DNA from: CAYQTO01 sp964420455
GTDB taxonomy: Bacteria; Sumerlaeota; Sumerlaeia; SLMS01
Assembly: GCA_964420455.1 (NCBI GenBank)
Contig: CAYQTO010000119.1
Location: 1 to 11,523, forward strand
Reading direction: 5' to 3'
Length of the DNA: 11,523 nt
Shown: positions 6,282-11,523 of the stretch, in pieces
How the letters are laid out: each line of letters begins with the position of its first letter
Position numbering within the stretch: the stretch's first letter is position 1
Position numbers and translations under genes: made by a program
Notes under the pieces: model-generated
Seen by the model: the letters and a program-made list of their open reading frames with translations, nothing else
What the model was told of the DNA's origin: nothing
The model's database searches: none

Positions 6282-7447
6282 AAATCGGAATTCTGACGCG
6301 CAACAGCCGTTCGTACAGCATCCGGCGCCTGCGGGAGGCGGCGATGGCGCGCGGCCACAAGGTGGCCGTGTACAACACGCTGCGGTTTTCGATCCTGCTC
6401 GAGCATCACGAGCCGGACCTCTATTACAACAACCGGCGGGTGGGTTCGGTGGATGCGATCGTGCCGCGGATCGGGGCGTCGATCACGCACTTCGGGCTGG
6501 CGGTGCTGCGCCAGTTCGAACAGATGGGCGTCTACGCGGCAAACGAGTCGCTGGCGGTTGCACGCTCGCGGGACAAGCTGCGGAGCATGCAGGTGCTGAG
6601 CCGGCACGACGTGGGGATCCCGCCGACAGCCTTCGTTCGCGACAAGAAGGACGTGCTGCCCAGTATCCGGCGGATCGGCGGGGCGCCGGTGGTGATCAAG
6701 GTGCTGGAGGGAACGCAGGGGGTCGGGGTAATCCTGGCGGAGTCGGAGAAGGTGGCGGAGGCGATCATCGAGACGCTCCAGTCCGCTCGGCAGAACGTGC
6801 TGATCCAGAAATTCATCAAGGAAAGCCGGGGCCGTGACCTGAGGGCGGTGGTGGTGGGGGACCAGGTGGTGGCGGCGATGCGACGCCGGGCGATGGGCGA
6901 CGAGTTCCGGAGCAACATGCACCAGGGGGGGACGGCGGAGAAGGTGGAGCTGCCGGAGGAGTATGCACGGACGGCGGTCCGGGCGGCGCAGATCATGGGG
7001 CTGCGGATCGCCGGGGTGGATATGCTGGAGTCGGACGCGGGCCCCCAGGTGATGGAGGTGAATTCCTCGCCGGGGCTGGAGGGAATCGAGCGGGCCACCG
7101 GGATCGATATCGCGGGGGCGATCATCGAGGACATCGAAGGACAGGTGCTGTTTCCCGAGGTGGACCTGAAGCACCGGCTGCGGCTGGCGGCAGGCTACGG
7201 AGTGGCGGAGTTCACGGTGCACGACATGCCCGCGCTGGCGTCGCGGCGGCTGCGCGACACGCACCTGGCGGAGTCGAACATCCACGTGCTCCAGATCGCC
7301 CGCCACGACCAGTTGGTGGCGAACCCCGGTGGGGACCAGGATATCCTCGAGGGGGATCACCTTTTGTGCTACGGGGAAATGTCGGCGCTGCGGGCCTTGA
7401 TGCCGGAGCGCAAGCGACCGAAGCGGCGGAAGAAGCCGAAAGGCTGA
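6278..7447 (+). CDS. rimK: RimK-type glutamate ligase with C-terminal RCK_C (TrkA-C) domain
   Basis: RimK is an ATP-grasp enzyme that adds glutamates to the C-terminus of ribosomal protein S6. Residues 1-292 give a full RimK: KIGILTRNSRSYSIRRL at the start, PRIGASIT, the ATP-grasp glycine loop VIKVLEGTQGVGV (139-151), KFIKESRGRDLRAVVVGD, and the metal-binding VMEVNSSPGLEGIE. E. coli RimK is about 300 residues; this protein has 389. The extension at about 308-376 (YGVAEFTVHDMPAL, THLAESNIHVLQIAR, ILEGDHLLCYGE) matches the strand-helix pattern of RCK_C domains, which bind small ligands on potassium-channel and transporter subunits. A basic tail (PERKRPKRRKKPKG) ends the protein. ATG 6278 overlaps the rimB stop. 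The substrate could be S6 or another protein; rpsF is not in the window. Confidence 0.94.
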   Translation: MKIGILTRNSRSYSIRRLREAAMARGHKVAVYNTLRFSILLEHHEPDLYYNNRRVGSVDAIVPRIGASITHFGLAVLRQFEQMGVYAANESLAVARSRDKLRSMQVLSRHDVGIPPTAFVRDKKDVLPSIRRIGGAPVVIKVLEGTQGVGVILAESEKVAEAIIETLQSARQNVLIQKFIKESRGRDLRAVVVGDQVVAAMRRRAMGDEFRSNMHQGGTAEKVELPEEYARTAVRAAQIMGLRIAGVDMLESDAGPQVMEVNSSPGLEGIERATGIDIAGAIIEDIEGQVLFPEVDLKHRLRLAAGYGVAEFTVHDMPALASRRLRDTHLAESNIHVLQIARHDQLVANPGGDQDILEGDHLLCYGEMSALRALMPERKRPKRRKKPKG

Positions 7448-7450
7448 GGT

Positions 7451-8155
7451 TCAGGTGCCGGCGAGGCGATCGCGGATGGCCTGATGGAGGCGGCGCCCTT
7501 CGGCAAGAAGCTGTTCGAGCTGCTCCGCCCCGCGAGGCTCCCTGGTATAGACAACGAAACGGTCGGGGCGGCTTTCGACGTGGAGGCGGGGGTTTTCGAG
7601 GAGGAGGCGGCGGAAGGGCTGGTCGAAGAGGGCACGAAGGCGGGGGTGGTCATCGGCGGCGAGGGCGAAGGCGCGGGAGAATTCTGGGTCGTCGTCGAAG
7701 GGGACGGGAGTGTAGCCGAGCTTGTGGAGGATGGCGAGGAAGGATCCCTCGGGGGCGAGGGAGAAGGCGGGCAAGGCATGACCGGCAAGGACGAAGGCGA
7801 CGACGGTGACCCTCTTGGGGCTTGTGGAGGGCGCGGTGGAATCCTCGTACGTATAGTCGAAGAGATGGGTGGCGGCGCCGTCGTCCGTGCGGGAGAGGAG
7901 GTCGATGGCGCGGCGCTTTCGGCCCTTGTTGAAGAGGGCCATGTCGGCAAATCGGGCGTGCCACTGCCATTCGGGTTCGGGCTCGTAGGTGAAGCGGTGG
8001 GCGGCGGCGAAGGCCTGGCGGCCGCGGCGGTGGCGCAAACGGCTCCGCATGGAGAGGAGCACGAGCCAGACAAGGAGGCCGACCAGGAGGGCGAGAAAAC
8101 CGACGACGCCGAGGACCGTCGTCGTTCCCGTCCCGGTGGGAAGGAGTGCAGCCAT
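7451..8155 (-). CDS. Uncharacterised protein with one N-terminal membrane segment
   Basis: The 234-residue product has a strong transmembrane helix at 11-35 (TTVLGVVGFLALLVGLLVWLVLL) followed by a basic cluster (RSRLRHRRGR, 37-46), so the large remainder should face the cytoplasm. The soluble part has a pattern seen in hypothetical bacterial proteins: AAAHRFTYEPEPEWQ, then MALFNKGRKRRAIDLL, HLFDYTYED and later a helical end (EQLEQLLAEGRRLHQAI). No catalytic motif stands out and I cannot name the family. The minus-strand frame was chosen over the equally long + frame, which is a Gly/Glu-rich shadow. The stop is 3 bases from the convergent rimK stop, and the start is 77 bases from the divergent xylB start. 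No clear ribosome site precedes ATG 8155, so the exact start is uncertain. Confidence 0.8.
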   Translation of the reverse strand: MAALLPTGTGTTTVLGVVGFLALLVGLLVWLVLLSMRSRLRHRRGRQAFAAAHRFTYEPEPEWQWHARFADMALFNKGRKRRAIDLLSRTDDGAATHLFDYTYEDSTAPSTSPKRVTVVAFVLAGHALPAFSLAPEGSFLAILHKLGYTPVPFDDDPEFSRAFALAADDHPRLRALFDQPFRRLLLENPRLHVESRPDRFVVYTREPRGAEQLEQLLAEGRRLHQAIRDRLAGT

Positions 8156-8181
8156 GGGGAATCGCGTTGCGTCCTTGGAAA

Positions 8182-8209
8182 TTCGCAGGTGAGTGGAAAG
8201 GCTTACAAT
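8182..8209 (+). promoter_or_regulatory. Candidate xylB promoter
   Basis: In the 77-base divergent region, TACAAT (8204-8209) is a good -10 element. TTCGCA (8182-8187) lies 16 bases upstream as a possible -35. Transcription would begin near 8216, giving a very short leader before ATG 8233 that includes AAGGA at 8216-8220. It is recognised by eye only. Confidence 0.35.
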
Positions 8210-8232
8210 CAGGCCAAGGATGAGTGACGCCG

Positions 8233-9756
8233 ATGAGTTTCTTTGCGGGGATCGACAGCGGGACGCAATCAACGAAGGTGCTGGTGGTGGACGAGGAGGG
8301 ACGGGTGCTGGGGCGGGGCCAGTCGAGCTATAGGCTGATCGAGGGGCTCGGGATCGGGCACAAGGAGCAGCATCCCTCGACGTGGATTGGCGCGCTGAAG
8401 GAGGCTTTTGCGGAGGCGGTGGCAGACGCGGAGATCGATCCGGGGGAGATCGCCGGCGTGGGCGTGTCGGGTCAGCAGCACGGGTTTGTGCCCCTGGACG
8501 GGAAGGACGAGGTGATCCGCCCGGCAAAGCTGTGGTGCGACACGGCGACCGCCGTGGAGGCGGAGGAAATCATGGCGGCCAACGGGGGGCTCGAGGCGTA
8601 TGTACGAATGACGGGCAACTCGGTGGCGGCGGGATTCACCGCGTCGAAGATCCTGTGGCTGAAGAAGCACGAGCCGGAGAACTTTGCGCGGCTGCGGACG
8701 ATCCTGCTTCCCCACGACTACCTGAATTTCTGGCTGACGGGGGTGAAGCGGATGGAGCCGGGGGACGCGTCGGGGACGGCGCTGTTGGACGTGCGGTCGC
8801 GGGCGTGGTGCGGCCAGGCGATCATGAGCATCGACCCGGGCGTGGGGGAGATGCTGCCGCCGTTGGGCGCGTCGGAGGATCCGGTGGGAACGGTGGGTGC
8901 GCAGGCGGCGGCGGAACTGGGCTTGCCGGCGAGCTGCGTCGTAAGCGCCGGCGGGGGCGACAACATGATGGGGGCGATCGGGACGGGCAACGTGTCGGCC
9001 GGGGTGGTGACGGTGAGCCTCGGAACGAGCGGGACAATTTACGCGTATAGCGCGACGCCGGTGGTGGACGAGGCGCGGGGCGAGATCGCGGCGTTTTGCG
9101 ACTCGACGGGGGGGTGGCTGCCGCTGTTGTGCACGATGAACGTGACGGTGGCGACGGAGCTGGTGAAGAAGACCTTTGGAATGTCGACGGAGGCGCTGAA
9201 CACGGCGGCGACGGCGGTGTCGCCGGGTGCCGGGGGGCTGATGCTGCTGCCGTACTTCGAGGGCGAGCGGGTGCCCGCGGTGCCGGACGGTACGGGGGTG
9301 TGGCTGGGGTATAACGATCGGACGCACGGGCCGGCGAGCTTTGCGCGGGCAGCGATGGAAGGCCCGACGCTGGGGCTGGCCTACGGGTTCAACCGCCTGC
9401 GGGACCTCGGTATCGATCCGCAGGAGGTGCGGCTGACGGGGGGCGGATCGAAGAGCCCCGTCTGGCGCCAGATTGTTGCGGACGTGTTCGGGCTGCCGGC
9501 GGTGTGCACGGTGGAGCCGGAGGGCGCCGCGCTGGGCGCCGCGATCCAGGCGATGTGGGCTCACGCCCGCCAGGCGGATGCGTCGGCCTCGATCGAATCG
9601 ATCGTCGACCGTGTCGTGCGCCTCGACGAGAGCACCCGCGCCTTCCCCGACGTGAAGACCAACGACGTCTATACACGGTACCAGGAAATCCACGACGCGC
9701 TTTCGGAAGCGCTGCGACCCGTGTTCCGCATGCACCGGGCTTTTACCGAGGGCTGA
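8233..9756 (+). CDS. xylB: Xylulokinase (FGGY-family carbohydrate kinase)
   Basis: Xylulokinase phosphorylates D-xylulose to xylulose 5-phosphate, feeding the pentose phosphate pathway. The 507-residue product has the usual FGGY length and two ribonuclease-H-like lobes. The phosphate motif near the N-terminus is GIDSGTQSTK (Asp8). VSGQQHGFVPLD (78-89) and RPAKLWCDTAT (96-106) are characteristic of XylB. The catalytic base is Asp243 in AGGGDNMMGAIGTG, followed by SLGTSGTIYAY (262-272) and the ATP-site motif LTGGGSKSPVWRQIVADVFG. ATG 8233 (MSFFAGIDSG) is the family-like start; GTG 8224 is also possible, since AAGGA at 8216-8220 fits neither spacing well. No xylose isomerase or sugar transporter is in the window, so the pathway context is missing. 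Another FGGY substrate cannot be fully excluded, but XylB fits best. Confidence 0.93.
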   Translation: MSFFAGIDSGTQSTKVLVVDEEGRVLGRGQSSYRLIEGLGIGHKEQHPSTWIGALKEAFAEAVADAEIDPGEIAGVGVSGQQHGFVPLDGKDEVIRPAKLWCDTATAVEAEEIMAANGGLEAYVRMTGNSVAAGFTASKILWLKKHEPENFARLRTILLPHDYLNFWLTGVKRMEPGDASGTALLDVRSRAWCGQAIMSIDPGVGEMLPPLGASEDPVGTVGAQAAAELGLPASCVVSAGGGDNMMGAIGTGNVSAGVVTVSLGTSGTIYAYSATPVVDEARGEIAAFCDSTGGWLPLLCTMNVTVATELVKKTFGMSTEALNTAATAVSPGAGGLMLLPYFEGERVPAVPDGTGVWLGYNDRTHGPASFARAAMEGPTLGLAYGFNRLRDLGIDPQEVRLTGGGSKSPVWRQIVADVFGLPAVCTVEPEGAALGAAIQAMWAHARQADASASIESIVDRVVRLDESTRAFPDVKTNDVYTRYQEIHDALSEALRPVFRMHRAFTEG

Positions 9757-9838
9757 CGTCCGGGGCCAGTTCCTCCTTGAATTCGGTGTTGCAGGGAGCC
9801 CTGATCGGCCATCCTTGGCAGCACGGAGGGCCACGGCC

Positions 9839-10915
9839 ATGGCAACATCCTCGATGACAGAGACGCGGTTTGGCACGCGGCGGATTCTGGTGATTGACGA
9901 CGAGGCGCGGCTGGCGGAAAGCCTCGCGGCCCTGTTGCGCGGTGTCGGCTACGACGTGCAGTCAGCCCGTAGCGGGCCCGAGGGCCTCAACCTCCTCCGC
10001 CGCGAAAGCTACGACCTCGTCATCACCGACATCCGCATGGACGAGGTCGACGGCTTCGACATCATGCGGCACCTCGCGCAGAATTGCCCCCAGACGGGGA
10101 TCATCGTCATCACCGGCCATGCGAGCACCGAGTCGGCGATCGAGGCGCTGCACCAGCGCGTGGCCGACTACATTCCCAAGCCCTTCGACTTCGAGTTCCT
10201 GCGCCGATCGATCGAAAGCTACTTCGTCCACCAGGAGGCAGAGCAACTTCGCGAGGAGATGATCCAGATGCTGACACACGACATCAAGGTGCCGCTGACG
10301 AGCATCCTGGGATTCGCGCAGTTGATCCGGAGGGCGGAGGCGGGAAGGGACGACCCGGCGAAGTTCGCCGGCATCATCGTCAGCAACAGCAAGAAGGTGC
10401 TCACGCTGCTGGAGAATTACCTGACGAACACACGGATGGAATCGGGACGGCTGGAGGTTATTCGCGTGCCGGTGCGGATTGCGGACGTGATCGAGGAGGA
10501 ACTGGAGCTGCACGCGCTGGACTTCGAGAGGAACCGTGTGCGGGTGGAATGCGCGTTGTCGGAGGCACCGGCCGTGGCGGACCTGGACGAGCCGCTGGTG
10601 ACGCGGGCGGTGGGAAACCTGGTGAACAATGCGGCGAAGTACACGCCGGCGGAAGGGCGGGTCGTCGTCTCGGCCGGGGCGGGCTGCGAGGGCGTGTGGA
10701 TCGAGGTGCGCAACACGGCGCCGGACCTGGACGAGGCGGAGATGGCGACGGTGTTCGACCGGTTCCGCCGGATGAAGAGTTCGCGGGGAATCGAGGGGTC
10801 GGGCCTCGGGCTCCACATTGTGCGATGCGTGGCGGAAGCCCATGGGGGCCGCGTGGAATGCCGTCGCGAAGGCGAGGACGTGGTGTTCCGGCTGGAGCTG
10901 GCGGAGAAGGAGTAG
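9839..10915 (+). CDS. Soluble receiver-histidine kinase (REC-HisKA-HATPase)
   Basis: The 358-residue protein has no membrane segment. A receiver domain (about 13-128) has acidic residues Asp20-Asp21, phospho-acceptor Asp64 (VITDIRMDEVDGF), Thr92 (ITGHAS) and Lys114 (IPKPFD). A HisKA dimer helix follows with phospho-acceptor His147 in MLTHDIKVPLTSILGF. The ATPase domain has the N-box NLVNNAAKYTP (260-270) and G2 box GSGLGLHIV (320-328). The G1 box, normally D-x-G-x-G, is replaced by NTAPDLDEAEM, a marked departure, although VFDRFRR just after it is normal. Such proteins link an upstream kinase to a downstream regulator in phosphorelays. ATG 9839 has GGAGG (9825-9829) 9 bases upstream. No DNA-binding regulator lies nearby, so its partner is unknown. 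It follows xylB on the same strand by 82 bases, but a functional tie is not evident. Confidence 0.93.
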   Translation: MATSSMTETRFGTRRILVIDDEARLAESLAALLRGVGYDVQSARSGPEGLNLLRRESYDLVITDIRMDEVDGFDIMRHLAQNCPQTGIIVITGHASTESAIEALHQRVADYIPKPFDFEFLRRSIESYFVHQEAEQLREEMIQMLTHDIKVPLTSILGFAQLIRRAEAGRDDPAKFAGIIVSNSKKVLTLLENYLTNTRMESGRLEVIRVPVRIADVIEEELELHALDFERNRVRVECALSEAPAVADLDEPLVTRAVGNLVNNAAKYTPAEGRVVVSAGAGCEGVWIEVRNTAPDLDEAEMATVFDRFRRMKSSRGIEGSGLGLHIVRCVAEAHGGRVECRREGEDVVFRLELAEKE

Positions 10916-10936
10916 GGGGGCCGAAAGGGGTCCCCC
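10915..10936. terminator. GC hairpin between convergent genes
   Basis: GGGGGGCC (10915-10922) pairs with GGTCCCCC (10929-10936) in an 8-base stem, including one G-T pair, around a 6-base loop GAAAGG. It starts at the last base of the kinase stop codon and lies 10 bases from the end of the convergent pseudopilin gene, so it could stop transcripts from both sides. Neither side has a T-tract, so it is not a classical Rho-independent terminator. Confidence 0.4.
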
Positions 10937-10946
10937 ACCCCGAGAG

Positions 10947-11523
10947 TCACTTGTCGCCGTTGGCGAGAAACCGGCCTGCGGCGTTCAGGTCCGCTCCGCC
11001 GGCGCGCCAGATGTTGCCCTGGCTGATGGTGCCGTTCGTCGGGTCGTAGACGAAGTCGAGGAACTGGCCGAGATCGTCGTCGGATTTGACGATGCGAATC
11101 TCGAGGTCGTCGCCCGGATAGGACCCGGCAAAGCCGGAGATGCCATCGGGGCCATTGCTGAACAGGGACCACCAGTTGCTGCGGACGCCGGGAGAGAGGC
11201 GGAAGCCCTCGCTGCCATGGGGGACGACGGAGGTTCCCTGGGGGGCGCGCCCGGTGAAGCGGAGGAACTCCGAAAGGATGATGCCGGTGCGGCCATCGGC
11301 AGGATCGTTGTAATGGGCGTTGTATTGGAGGGTGGACACGGTGGGGTGTTCCTGGCCGCCGCCGACGCCGCGGGGGTGCATGGGATCCTGGCAGTTGGCG
11401 CTGGTCACGTAGGCCACGGGCGTGGATAGAAGCCAGAGGCCAAAGCGCCAGCGATCACCCTCGTCGACCGTCAGGCCGAAGCCGGTCGGATAGTCGTTGT
11501 TGTCGACGCGATACAACTCGAGT
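10947..11523 (-). CDS. Pseudopilin-type protein, C-terminal part (5' end outside window)
   Basis: About 191 residues are visible on the minus strand, in frame to the right window edge (reading L-E-L-Y-R before DNNDYPTG), so the N-terminus is missing. A TTG at 11516 could be taken as a start, but the frame is open beyond it. The segments LYRVDNNDYPTGFG and LLSTPVAYVTSANCQDPMHP are characteristic of type II secretion/type IV pilin-like proteins in Planctomycetes-like bacteria, where a prepilin signal and N-terminal helix precede a 'DNN-YP' turn. The rest is Gly, Asn and Asp rich (SPGVRSNWWSLFSNGPDG), as in an exposed beta domain, and ends SQGNIWRAGG. The stop TGA is at 10949-10947. A methylated N-terminus (GFTLIELL type) should be found just outside the window. 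It is convergent with the kinase gene. Confidence 0.82.
   Translation of the reverse strand, partial: LELYRVDNNDYPTGFGLTVDEGDRWRFGLWLLSTPVAYVTSANCQDPMHPRGVGGGQEHPTVSTLQYNAHYNDPADGRTGIILSEFLRFTGRAPQGTSVVPHGSEGFRLSPGVRSNWWSLFSNGPDGISGFAGSYPGDDLEIRIVKSDDDLGQFLDFVYDPTNGTISQGNIWRAGGADLNAAGRFLANGDK

Noticed and set aside
7484..8227. Long + strand frame of 247 codons opposite the membrane-protein gene
   Set aside because: It is Gly/Glu-rich with no motif, while the minus frame gives a clean transmembrane helix, basic stop-transfer cluster and an ordinary protein composition.
8269..9876. Minus-strand frame of 535 codons opposite xylB
   Set aside because: It is His/Arg/Pro-rich and exactly shadows xylB, whose catalytic motifs are complete. 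Long antisense frames are expected with G/C-ending codons.

Overview
The window is GC-rich bacterial chromosome, densely packed with genes, most of them on the + strand. Two Pal/OmpA-type lipoproteins and other exported proteins indicate a diderm envelope. The (Thr/Pro)-rich linker with a dockerin-like calcium loop, and the pseudopilin of the 'VDNNDYP...STPVAYVTS' type, recall uncultured PVC/FCB-adjacent phyla such as Sumerlaeota, Hydrogenedentota or Planctomycetota. That placement is a guess from protein style. A run of ten Ns inside a simple repeat shows the sequence is a draft or metagenomic scaffold. I see no mobile elements, CRISPR arrays, rRNA or tRNA genes, and no gene-free stretch longer than about 135 bases.

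Layout. 1-194: tail of an unrecognised gene. 293-2922: lexA (SOS repressor), a small coiled-coil protein, a lipoprotein overlapping it by 4 bases, hpt (hypoxanthine phosphoribosyltransferase) 4 bases later, and a small DUF1871-like protein. 3057-4396: two pal-like peptidoglycan-binding lipoproteins in tandem, 5 bases apart. 4495-5707: a secreted beta-sandwich protein with a (Thr/Pro) linker and a dockerin-like end, broken by the assembly gap and closed by a strong intrinsic terminator (5742-5777). 5799-7447: a translationally coupled rimB-rimK pair, where RimK carries an extra C-terminal RCK_C (TrkA-C) domain. 7451-8155 (minus): a membrane-anchored protein of unknown function, convergent with rimK at 3 bases. 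8233-10915: xylB (xylulokinase) and a soluble receiver-histidine kinase. 10947-11523 (minus): the C-terminal part of a pseudopilin running off the window edge.

How the genes fit together. The window is mostly housekeeping and envelope genes: DNA-damage control (lexA), purine salvage (hpt), outer-membrane anchoring (two Pal proteins), ribosomal-protein tail modification (rimB-rimK), pentose phosphorylation (xylB), signalling (REC-HK) and secretion/pilus (pseudopilin). The most distinctive item is the RimK-RCK_C fusion beside RimB, which suggests a built-in small-ligand sensor on the glutamate ligase. I did not find a clear new defence or mobile system.
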